Assembly: GCF_004121075.1 (NCBI RefSeq)
Contig: NZ_RHLN01000025.1
Coordinates: 1-39,340, forward strand
DNA from: Lutibacter sp. HS1-25
GTDB taxonomy: Bacteria > Bacteroidota > Bacteroidia > Flavobacteriales > Flavobacteriaceae
DNA: 39,340 nucleotides
Direction of reading: 5' to 3'
The notes under the pieces: model-generated
Told to the model about the DNA's origin: nothing
The model's input: the letters and a program-made list of their open reading frames with translations, nothing else
Databases searched by the model: none
Shown: positions 31,547 to 39,325 of the stretch, piece after piece
Layout: each line of letters begins with the position of its first letter
Numbering within the stretch: position 1 is the first letter of the stretch
Program-made: the position numbers and the translations under genes

Positions 31547-34500
31547 ATGAAAAAGGATCAAATTAAAAGTAAAGAAGCTCTTTTAGCTGAAAACATTCAG
31601 CTAAAAAAGAAAATTTCAATATTAGAACAATCTGAACTAACAAGGTTCAATTGGCTACAAAAATCTCCTGTTTGCACAAAAATAGTTGATCTTGATTTTA
31701 ATTTGAAGTACATGAGTAATTCTGGAGTTAATGATCTTAAAATTAAAGACATTACCCTTTATTACGGCAAACCTTATCCTTTAGATTTTTACCCCGATAC
31801 ATACAAAATTACCATGTCTGATAATTTAAAAAGGGCAAAAAAAACTGGTGAAACCATAACACTTGAAGCCTCAATTAAAGATTTATTAGGCAATAATATT
31901 TGGTATAGTTCAACAATTATACCTGTTTATAATGATCTAAAAGAACTTGATTGCATTATGATAGTTTCATATAAAACTACCAATCAAAAACAATCAGAAG
32001 AAACTTTAAATAAATACAAACACATTGTATCCTATTCAACTGATATGCTTGCTTTTATAGACAAAGATTACAATTATGTCTCGGCAAATAATGAATATTT
32101 AAAGGCTTTTAATTTAAGTTCTGATAAGCTAATTGGAAAATCGGTTATTGAAGTTTTTGGTGAAAAGTTTTTTAAAACAGTACTAAAGCCATATGCAGAT
32201 CGCTGTTTAAAAGGTGAACAAATAAATTATCAAGAATGGTTTGAATTTGCAAAAATTGGCAAACAATACATAGATTTTACCTATTATCCATACCATACAA
32301 ACGACAATTTAATTAGTGGTTTTGTAATAAAAGGAAAAAACATTACAAATAGAAAAGAAGCTGAAAATGCATTGTTACAAAGTGAAGCCACTGTTAGAAA
32401 CAAACTAAAAGCCATTACCGATCCAAAAGGAGATATTAGTACGCTTGAACTTTCTGATATTATTGATGTTGATATATTGCAATCATTAATGGATGATTTT
32501 TATAAACTAACAGGTATGTTAGGTGCTGTGGTTGATTTATCAGGCAAAGTTTTGGTTGCTGTTGGATGGCAAGATGTTTGCACAAAATTTCATAGATGCA
32601 ATCCTAACTCCCTAAAAAACTGCATAGAAAGTGACACTATATTAACCAAAGGTGTACCTGAAGGAACTTTTAAAGCGTACCACTGCAAAAACAATATGTG
32701 GGACATTGTTACCCCTATTATGGTTAGTGGCAGACATATTGGAAATGTTTTTATGGGGCAATATTTTTTAAAAGACGAAATACCTGATTTGGCGTTTTTT
32801 AAAGAGCAAGCCAAAAAATTTGGGTTTGATGAAAAAGAATATTTAGCCGCTGTTGAACGTACGCCACGTTTTACCAAAGAAGAGGTAAATACAGGCATGA
32901 AATTTTACTCAAAACTTGCCGGAATTATTTCATCACTAAGTTTTAGTGCCATTCAACAATCTAGAATGATTTCTGAACAAAAAATAACAGAACAAGCACT
33001 TCACGAAAGTAAAGAAAGGTTTGAGTTGGCAATGAATGCTTCAACAGATGGTATTTATGACTGGAATCTTGTAACCAATGAAATTTATTATTCTCCGGGA
33101 TGGAAAAGTATGTTAGGTTATAAAGACCATGAGCTTCCAAATAATTTTTTGGTATGGCAAAAATTAACAGATCCAGATGATGCTGCAAAATCTTGGAAAA
33201 TGCAGCAAGAATTAATTAACAATCAACGTGATCGTTTTGAAATAGAATTTAAAATGAAACACAAAAACGGGCATTGGGTTGATATTCTTTCTCGCGCAAA
33301 AATAGTTTTTGATGATCAGAAAAAAGCTATTAGAATGATTGGTACTCACGTAGATATTTCAGAAAGAAAGCATGAAGAAAAGATTTTAGATATTGAATTA
33401 AAATTATTTGAATACGCAATAAATCATTCAGAAGAAGAATTGCTTCAGAAAATTTTAGATGAAGCTGAATTACTTACAAACAGCAATATTGGTTTTTATC
33501 ATTATATAGATCCCAATCAAGAATCTATTTCACTTCAAACCTGGTCTACAAATACAATTCAAACTATGTGTAAACAGAATATTGAATCTAATACACATTA
33601 CCCTCTTTCACAAGCAGGTGTATGGTCTGATTGTATAAAAGAACGTAAACCAGTAATACATAACGATTATTTAAGTTTGTCTCATAAAAAAGGAATGCCT
33701 GAAGGTCATACACCTGTTACGCGTGAGTTGGTAGTACCTGTTATTAGAGCAAACCAAGTAGTTGCCGTACTTGGTGTTGGAAATAAAAAAACCGATTACA
33801 ACGAAATTGATATTAAAAGCGTTCAACGTTTGGCTGATATTGCCTGGGAAACTGCTGTTAGAAAACAAGTTGAAGAAAATCTTAAAAACACATTTGATTT
33901 ATCTCCTAGTATTATTTGTAAAGGAAACATTTTTACACAACACTTTATTGAAGCCAATAAAGCTGTAACACGAATTTTAGGTTATAGTGTTGAAGAATTT
34001 TTTTCAAGAAATTTTTTAGATTTTGTATACTTAGACGATAAGCGACGAACATTAAATGAAATGTTTAAACTTAGAGCAGGTGAAGAAATTACTTTTTTTG
34101 AAAATAGATGTATATGCAAAGATGGTACTTATAAATGGATGTCTTGGCATGCTACAAAAGCTGATAAAAATGGAATTGTAACTTTAGTAGGATCTGATAT
34201 TAGTGAGCGTAAAATAATAGAACATGAAATTATAAAAACCAAACATTTTTACGAAAACATAATTGAAGGTGTACAAGATGGTATTTGGGTAACCGATAAA
34301 AACGATGTTATTTTTTACGCAAACAAAGCTACTGAAAGAATTGCAGGCGTTTCAATAGATTTAATTAAAGGAAAAAACATATTAAACGATTTTCCTTTAG
34401 AAACTACAGGAGATTTAATTGAATTTTATCAACAAGCAAAAAAAGAAAAAAAACCAGTTTGGTACGATATTAAAATTAACACACTATCACATAAAGATAC

Positions 34501-36121
34501 CTGGCAAAACGGTTGGCTTATACCACAATACAGACATAAAAAATTTACAGGAATTATTTGTACAATTCGTGATATTACCCAAAGAAGACAAGCCGAAAGT
34601 GTTGTTAGAAAACTTTCTACAGCAGTACAACAAAGTCCGTCTACAATAACCATTACAAACACAGAAAAAATAATAGAATATGTAAATCCGAAATTTACAG
34701 AATTAACAGGCTATACAAGTTCTGACGCTATAGGTAAAGAGCTAACTATTTTAGAATCAGGAAAACAAGATGCAAATTTTTACAAAAAAATGTGGGAAAC
34801 AGTCGCATCTGAAAATGTTTGGAGAGGTCAATTTAAAAACAAAAAGAAAAATGGAGAAATATTTTGGGAAGCAGCATCCATCTCGGCAATTTTAAATGAA
34901 TCGGGTAACATAATTAATTACATTAAAATAGGTGAAGATATTACCGCCCAAAAACATACAGAAGCAAAACTAAAAATTGCGCTTGAAAAAGCATTAGAAA
35001 GTGACAGACTTAAAAGTGCATTTTTGGCAAATATGAGCCATGAAATAAGAACACCAATGAATGGTATCTTAGGATTTATAAATTTACTTAACGAACCAAA
35101 TTTAAGCAACTCTCAAATTGAAAAATACACCACAATTATAAATAAAAGTGGAGACAGACTATTAAAAACCATTAATGATATAATTGATATATCAAAAATT
35201 GAAGCTGGAGAAATAGTTGTATCAAGTACCGAAACCTGTATAAATACAGAATTTGAAGAACTATATTCATTCTTTTTACCTGAAGCAAATCAAAAAGGAG
35301 TATCGCTATTTTTAGATCCACCAAAATCTAAAGAACCCTTAAAAATAATAACAGATAGTCACAAACTTCATGGAATATTAATTAACCTTATAAAAAATGC
35401 CATTAAATTTACTGATGAAGGTTCTGTAACATTTGGTTTTAATTTAAGAGAAAATGCTATTGAATTTTATGTAAAAGATACAGGTATTGGCATACCTAAA
35501 GACAGAATTAATGCAATATTTAATCGTTTTGAACAAGCAGATATTGATGATAAAAGAGTATTTGAAGGATCGGGATTAGGACTGGCCATTTCAAAAGCAT
35601 ATATTGAAATGTTAGGCGGTAAAATATACGTAGAATCTGAAGAAGGAAAAGGATCTACATTTAAATTTACAATTCCTTATTTAAAAGACGAAAAAAATGA
35701 AATAAAAGAAACATTTGAAACTATAGAAAACGAAAACATAAGTACAAAAAATTTGAATTTACTTATAGTTGAAGATGATGAAATAAGCGCCGTATTTTTA
35801 GAAACTATACTAAAAAACGATTTTCGAAAAATATTTTTTGCTGAAAACGGAATAGAAGCCATTGAATTATGTAAAAACATACCTGATATTGATTTGGTAT
35901 TAATGGATATTAATATGCCCAAAATGAATGGTTACAATGCTACAAAAGAGATAAGAAAATTTAACAAAGACATTGTTATTATAGCACAAACAGCCTATGT
36001 TATGTCTGGTGATGAGCAAAAAGCCATTGAAGCAGGATGTAACGATTATATATCAAAACCAATAAACCGTAAAAAATTAATTAATTTATTAAAAAAAACA
36101 AAAAACAAATATTCACTTTAA
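31547..36121 (+). CDS. Soluble multi-PAS/PocR/GAF hybrid histidine kinase
   Basis: A 1524-residue cytoplasmic kinase without membrane helices. Order: coiled coil (1-30), PAS (about 35-148), PAS (about 157-272), PocR sensory domain (about 300-465: DIIDVDILQSLMDDFYKLTG, CNPNSLKNC), PAS (about 482-610), GAF (about 628-783), three more PAS (about 790-905, 912-1030, 1035-1152), HisKA with phospho-His 1165, HATPase (about 1275-1388) and receiver with phospho-Asp 1454 (LVLMDINMPKMNG). PocR domains bind small hydrocarbons or similar ligands in other proteins; PAS and GAF can add haem, flavin or cyclic-nucleotide sensing. The kinase-receiver end closely resembles the preceding kinase, so the two are related. 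No DNA-binding output. Confidence 0.93.
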   Translation: MKKDQIKSKEALLAENIQLKKKISILEQSELTRFNWLQKSPVCTKIVDLDFNLKYMSNSGVNDLKIKDITLYYGKPYPLDFYPDTYKITMSDNLKRAKKTGETITLEASIKDLLGNNIWYSSTIIPVYNDLKELDCIMIVSYKTTNQKQSEETLNKYKHIVSYSTDMLAFIDKDYNYVSANNEYLKAFNLSSDKLIGKSVIEVFGEKFFKTVLKPYADRCLKGEQINYQEWFEFAKIGKQYIDFTYYPYHTNDNLISGFVIKGKNITNRKEAENALLQSEATVRNKLKAITDPKGDISTLELSDIIDVDILQSLMDDFYKLTGMLGAVVDLSGKVLVAVGWQDVCTKFHRCNPNSLKNCIESDTILTKGVPEGTFKAYHCKNNMWDIVTPIMVSGRHIGNVFMGQYFLKDEIPDLAFFKEQAKKFGFDEKEYLAAVERTPRFTKEEVNTGMKFYSKLAGIISSLSFSAIQQSRMISEQKITEQALHESKERFELAMNASTDGIYDWNLVTNEIYYSPGWKSMLGYKDHELPNNFLVWQKLTDPDDAAKSWKMQQELINNQRDRFEIEFKMKHKNGHWVDILSRAKIVFDDQKKAIRMIGTHVDISERKHEEKILDIELKLFEYAINHSEEELLQKILDEAELLTNSNIGFYHYIDPNQESISLQTWSTNTIQTMCKQNIESNTHYPLSQAGVWSDCIKERKPVIHNDYLSLSHKKGMPEGHTPVTRELVVPVIRANQVVAVLGVGNKKTDYNEIDIKSVQRLADIAWETAVRKQVEENLKNTFDLSPSIICKGNIFTQHFIEANKAVTRILGYSVEEFFSRNFLDFVYLDDKRRTLNEMFKLRAGEEITFFENRCICKDGTYKWMSWHATKADKNGIVTLVGSDISERKIIEHEIIKTKHFYENIIEGVQDGIWVTDKNDVIFYANKATERIAGVSIDLIKGKNILNDFPLETTGDLIEFYQQAKKEKKPVWYDIKINTLSHKDTWQNGWLIPQYRHKKFTGIICTIRDITQRRQAESVVRKLSTAVQQSPSTITITNTEKIIEYVNPKFTELTGYTSSDAIGKELTILESGKQDANFYKKMWETVASENVWRGQFKNKKKNGEIFWEAASISAILNESGNIINYIKIGEDITAQKHTEAKLKIALEKALESDRLKSAFLANMSHEIRTPMNGILGFINLLNEPNLSNSQIEKYTTIINKSGDRLLKTINDIIDISKIEAGEIVVSSTETCINTEFEELYSFFLPEANQKGVSLFLDPPKSKEPLKIITDSHKLHGILINLIKNAIKFTDEGSVTFGFNLRENAIEFYVKDTGIGIPKDRINAIFNRFEQADIDDKRVFEGSGLGLAISKAYIEMLGGKIYVESEEGKGSTFKFTIPYLKDEKNEIKETFETIENENISTKNLNLLIVEDDEISAVFLETILKNDFRKIFFAENGIEAIELCKNIPDIDLVLMDINMPKMNGYNATKEIRKFNKDIVIIAQTAYVMSGDEQKAIEAGCNDYISKPINRKKLINLLKKTKNKYSL

Positions 36122-36209
36122 AATTAAAAAATTAAGTATCTATTTCTTTTGTAGTTACACTTAAATTTTTAAATTCGTAATAAATAAAAAGCTATTAAAA
36201 ACCATCCAC

Positions 36210-36278
36210 ACTAAACTGATAAAATTGAACAAACATACGTTTATCCGGAAAATATTACCTATAAACAGTTGGTTTAGT
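36210..36278. repeat. Dyad at the left edge of the cassette array (possible attC/attI remnant)
   Basis: ACTAAACTG (36210-36218) and CAGTTGGTTTAGT (36266-36278) are inverted copies apart from two extra G. The dyad lies just before the first cassette's GTTAGCACAC. It could be part of a degenerate attC or an attI-like entry site; there is no clear ...AAC partner box on its left. Confidence 0.3.
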
Positions 36279-36318
36279 TTGGATATAACAAGTTAGCACA
36301 CATAAAAAAACCGGAAAA

Positions 36319-37068
36319 ATGAGAATATATTTAATCATATTAATTTTAATTTCGACTATCGATTTATTCGGACAAAATAAAGAAACAAAACCCATTGAAC
36401 TTTCTGAAATAAAATTATGCGAATTAACATTATCTGAATTAAAGCAACAAGATGAAAACTTAAAAGAAGTTGAGTTAATTGAAATGGATTTATGTTCTGA
36501 TGGCTTTGTACAAGATGCAAGATATGAGAATAGAAAAGGTTATATATCAAAATATTACAAAGGAATAATATTTCAAAAAGATAATTACACTGAATTGATT
36601 TCTAAAATCAGATTAACAAAAGAGTTTAAAGGAAAATTACCCGACGGAAATTATATTGACCTTTCAAATTTAACAGCAGAGAATGTTCTTGAAAAATATC
36701 CTAAATTGAACACTTGGAACTCAAGAGGTTGTTCAGATTATTGGAGTTTGACTGATGAGCACTTTTATTTCTACGTAGGTATTGAGCAGGAAAAAGAACC
36801 TCGATATCCATTGGATGAAAAATACTATTTAACAAAGCCAATTGAGGGAATTGATATTATTACAAATTGTTCAGAATACACACAAAAAAATAAAATAAAA
36901 CAAGAACCTTTAATTATTCTAAACGGAAAAGAAGTTAGTAAGTCTGAAATTGAGAAATACAACCCTGAAGATATTGAATCTGTGACAGTTTTGAAAGAAA
37001 GTGCAGTTGAAAAATATGGAGAGAAAGGAAAAAACGGAGTGATAATAATTAAAACAAAATCCGAATAA
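36319..37068 (+). CDS. Secreted protein with C-terminal TonB-plug-like motif (cassette 1)
   Basis: A 249-residue protein with a signal peptide (MRIYLIILILISTIDLFGQ). The middle (20-195) is not recognised; it contains four Cys (about 34, 59, 138, 184) that could form disulfides. The last 55 residues, IILNGKEVSKSEIEKYNPED then ESVTVLKESAVEKYG and GKNGVIIIKTK, match the short plug-domain-like tail (TonB_plug / carboxypeptidase-regulated type) that Bacteroidetes attach to M56 peptidases and secreted proteins. It is the only gene in its segment, starting 27 bp after GTTAGCACAC (36292) and ending 4 bp before the closing attC-like site, the tight packing normal for integron cassettes. Confidence 0.8.
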   Translation: MRIYLIILILISTIDLFGQNKETKPIELSEIKLCELTLSELKQQDENLKEVELIEMDLCSDGFVQDARYENRKGYISKYYKGIIFQKDNYTELISKIRLTKEFKGKLPDGNYIDLSNLTAENVLEKYPKLNTWNSRGCSDYWSLTDEHFYFYVGIEQEKEPRYPLDEKYYLTKPIEGIDIITNCSEYTQKNKIKQEPLIILNGKEVSKSEIEKYNPEDIESVTVLKESAVEKYGEKGKNGVIIIKTKSE

Positions 37069-37072
37069 AAAC

Positions 37073-37207
37073 GTGTGCTAACACCTCATATAATTTATGC
37101 TTACATTCGAACTAACATTAACGACAAACATTCAACAAACGATTTGCTACGGCAGAAAAATCTCCGATTTTCCAGTCGCACAAATCATATAAAAACTCGT
37201 TGGCTAA
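37073..37207 (+). repeat. attC-like site 1 (135 bp)
   Basis: Starts GTGTGCTAAC and ends CGTTGGCTAA. Outer arms CTCATATAATTTATGC and GCACAAATCATATAAAAACTCG are imperfect complements, and a nested hairpin GATTTG...AAAAATC / GATTTTC...CAAATC occupies the right half. It is homologous over its full length to the sites at 37639 and 39190, but its variable boxes differ from theirs. Confidence 0.65.
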
Positions 37208-37638
37208 AATAGCTCGGATGAATTTTTTCCGGTCAGAAATAAAACAGATAAAATTGAGTTTAATAAAATAGATTTATAAGATAAAAACAGTCGGAGAATT
37301 GATTCTATTTAAAATTCAATAAAATGAGAAAATTGATTTTTTTTTTAATTAGTTCAATGACAAATTAAATAAAAATGATAAATTTGAGTTCACTTCTACT
37401 CTACCGATTTTGAGAGCTGAAACGTAAAAAACTTAATGAAACGGAGAAATTTAAAATCAGAGCGGATTTGAGCATCGAATCGGATTTTTTAGCATTGAAA
37501 CGGAGAATAATTGCAGAACGCTAAAAACAAGTAAAAAGATAAATTAATAACAAAAAAGATAAGGATTTTTATAAAAAACAAGAATGACAAATCTCGGAAA
37601 GTACTAAAATTCAATTATCAGCATAGCGTGTCGCTAAA
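37208..37638 (+). pseudogene. Cassette 2: no intact gene, possibly a decayed coding segment
   Basis: About 430 bp with no frame above 60 codons. An ATG at 37324 opens MRKLIFFLISSM, which looks like the beginning of a signal peptide, then stops after 14 codons. Phrases such as GACAAATCTCGG recur in the tandem-repeat segment 38829-39110. A worn-out cassette is the simplest reading. Confidence 0.35.
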
Positions 37639-37772
37639 TTAGCCAACAACTCATAAAATTTATGCTTAAATTTGATTTAGTACAAACGACAAACATTCAA
37701 CAAACAATTTGCTACGTCCGAAAAATCTCCGATTTTCCAGTCGCACAAATCTTATAAAAGCCCGTTGCAAAA
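37639..37772 (+). repeat. attC-like site 2 (134 bp)
   Basis: Starts TTAGCCAAC and ends CCGTTGCAAAA. The core from AACTCATAAAATTTATGC to GCACAAATCTTATAAAAGCCCG is near-identical to site 5, and the middle (TCCGATTTTCCAGTCGCACA) is identical to site 1. TTAGCCAAC is the exact reverse complement of GTTGGCTAA at the start of the segment it closes. Confidence 0.65.
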
Positions 37773-37862
37773 CATATTAGCGGAGGAGTTTGTCGTAATA
37801 ATGTTCCGTAATATGCCTTTTTATTTTTTTCCCTTGCCTTGTAACACTTAAAAATTGTAAAT

Positions 37863-38276
37863 ATGAATAAGCATCAGCAATTAGATTTAATTCTTAAATA
37901 TATGTCTGAAAATCTTGATTCAATACCAAGAAGACCAGATTCTATAATTAGACGTGCTAAATTGAATATTGATAATACAGAATCATATAGAATGTTTATA
38001 AAAATGTTATCAGACGGTTATGTTTATGAGCATATAAATGATAATAAAAAAACATTAACTTTCGGAATATCATATAATGGAATTATCTTTTTAGCTGATG
38101 GAGGTTATTCATCATATTATAGTAAAAATAAATTAAAAAATTTAGCATTAAAAATATCGAATATAACAGACATTATAATTAAACCTATTGGTGTTTTTAC
38201 TGCTATATTGATTAGTGCTTGGTATATTGTCAAGTTGCTTGAATTTTTCGGGATAATTAAGTCTTGCGTAAATTAA
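37863..38276 (+). CDS. Winged-helix-like small membrane protein of unknown function (cassette 3)
   Basis: A 137-residue protein. Residues 1-75 look like a small helix-turn-helix or winged-helix domain (HQQLDLILKYMSENL, then YRMFIKMLSDGYVYEHI and a beta-like KTLTFGISYNGIIFLADGGY). Residues 100-135 contain one long or two short hydrophobic helices (IIIKPIGVFTAILISAWYIV), so the domain is tethered to the membrane. No family recognised. It lies alone in the segment that starts at GTTGCAAAA (37764) and is closed by site 3. An opposing frame overlaps its 3' end; this one is preferred because it has the full-length domain pattern. Confidence 0.6.
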   Translation: MNKHQQLDLILKYMSENLDSIPRRPDSIIRRAKLNIDNTESYRMFIKMLSDGYVYEHINDNKKTLTFGISYNGIIFLADGGYSSYYSKNKLKNLALKISNITDIIIKPIGVFTAILISAWYIVKLLEFFGIIKSCVN

Positions 38277-38399
38277 AATTGATATAATAATTATTATAGA
38301 TATCCATAATACACTACCTAAAAAAAACATTACGTAATTTATTAATTTATCATAAAATAAGGCTTTTTCATATTCTGATTTATAAAATATATTTTCCAT
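38148..38399 (-). CDS. Possible antisense small membrane protein (cassette 3)
   Basis: An 83-residue frame with one strong hydrophobic helix (about 21-45, FFLGSVLWISIIIIISILIY) flanked by charged residues. Its first 41 codons lie outside the plus-strand gene and look protein-like; the last 43 codons are antisense to that gene. Integron-type cassettes sometimes carry minus-strand genes, but a low-complexity AT-rich accident is equally possible. Confidence 0.3.
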   Translation of the reverse strand: MENIFYKSEYEKALFYDKLINYVMFFLGSVLWISIIIIISILIYARLNYPEKFKQLDNIPSTNQYSSKNTNRFNYNVCYIRYF

Positions 38400-38477
38400 C
38401 GTTTCTAAATCTTTATTATAAAACGAGAGTAATATTTTTAAACCGCCAACTATTTGTTTTCTTTTGGCTTACCAGCC

Positions 38478-38558
38478 ATTTGCCAACGCTCAAAAAAAAT
38501 AAAAACTGTGGTCTTTGTCTTGGATTCAGTTTTCGAGCTTCCCTAATACGTTAGGCAA
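38478..38558 (+). repeat. attC-like site 3 (81 bp, unrelated sequence)
   Basis: Begins ATTTGCCAACGCTC and ends GAGCTTCCCTAATACGTTAGGCAA. Arms pair as AACG/CGTT, GCTC/GAGC and AAAACTG/CAGTTTT, with asymmetric internal loops and an 18-nt loop. Its right box GTTAGGC fits the integron consensus GTTRRRY exactly. Sequence is not homologous to sites 1, 2 and 5. Confidence 0.5.
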
Positions 38559-38621
38559 CTGTTAGCATATAAAAAATTACTTCTCTATTGTTAATACTAT
38601 ATTATTTTTCTTTAAATTTAC

Positions 38622-38687
38622 TTCCGTAACGCCTGAAAAGAAGTGTTTATTTACACGTAACTTTTCATATACACGCCGTTAGGTAAC
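38622..38687 (+). repeat. attC-like site 4 (66 bp, unrelated sequence)
   Basis: Begins TTCCGTAACG and ends CGCCGTTAGGTAAC. Arms pair as TAACG/CGTTA, GAAAAG/CTTTTC and GTGT/ACAC, with asymmetric internal loops and a 6-nt loop. The right box GTTAGGT fits GTTRRRY and is the exact complement of ACCTAAC at the start of site 5. The 128-bp segment between sites 3 and 4 has no gene. Confidence 0.5.
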
Positions 38688-38828
38688 ATGCCATCGGAAT
38701 TCTCTCTGAATTCCTTATTTTGAGTTATTTAATTAAAAATCATTTAATTGTATGAGAAATTACACAAAAAGCTCATTGAAATAAATAGAATTGAGCAACG
38801 AATTCTATAAATGTTTAAGATAAAATAA

Positions 38829-39110
38829 CAAATTTCAGATTTAAAAATGGCGGAGTTTGAGCGTTGGAATTTGAATGTTGGAATACTTAAGATTTCAGAA
38901 AAATATAAACTAAAAAGAGAAATCTCGGATTTTAAAATTATGGCGGAGTTTGAGCGTTGAAATCTATATGTTGGAATACTTAAGATTTCAGAAAAATATA
39001 GTTAAAATGACAAATCTCGGATTTTAAAATTATGGCGGAGTTTGAGCGTTGGAATTTGAATGTTGGAATATTTAAGATTTCAGAAAAATTCAACTAAAAT
39101 GAGAAATCGT
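38829..39110 (+). repeat. Tandem repeat, three units of 92-93 bp (cassette 5)
   Basis: Units can be anchored on ATGGCGGAGTTTGAGCGT at 38847, 38940 and 39032, with shared stretches AAATCTCGGATTTTAAAA and AAGATTTCAGAAAAAT. Each unit holds a short frame (MAEFERWNLNVGILKISEK...), the first reading through into the second for 37 codons before a TGA. Apart from this, the 500-bp segment 38688-39189 shows no gene. Units diverge by several bases, so the duplication is not recent. Confidence 0.8.
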
Positions 39111-39189
39111 CAAATTTGACAATTATGTAAAATGAGGTTTTGATACGTAGAAATTTAGGTCAGAAAGATTAATCCGAACTCAAAAGCAC

Positions 39190-39325
39190 GTTACCTAACA
39201 ACTCATAAAATTTATGCTATAATTCGAACTAATAGAAAATTTAAAATATTAAACAAACAATTTGCTACGGCTGAAAATTATCGTATTTTTAAACCGCACA
39301 AATCTTATAAAAGCCCGTTAGCAAA
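39190..39325 (+). repeat. attC-like site 5 (136 bp)
   Basis: Starts GTTACCTAAC and ends CCCGTTAGCAAAA. Arms AACTCATAAAATTTATGC and GCACAAATCTTATAAAAGCCCG match site 2; the centre is more diverged. Left box ACCTAAC fits RYYYAAC exactly. A further segment begins here and leaves the window. Confidence 0.65.

Noticed and set aside
38829-39110. Tandem repeats considered as a CRISPR array
   Set aside because: Units are 92-93 bp and similar along their whole length, with no short repeat/unique spacer alternation, and no cas genes are near.
37073-39325. 135-bp elements considered as MITEs or insertion-sequence ends
   Set aside because: They lack target-site duplications and fixed terminal ends. Their outer boxes vary and pair with the far end of the neighbouring segment, which transposition does not explain.
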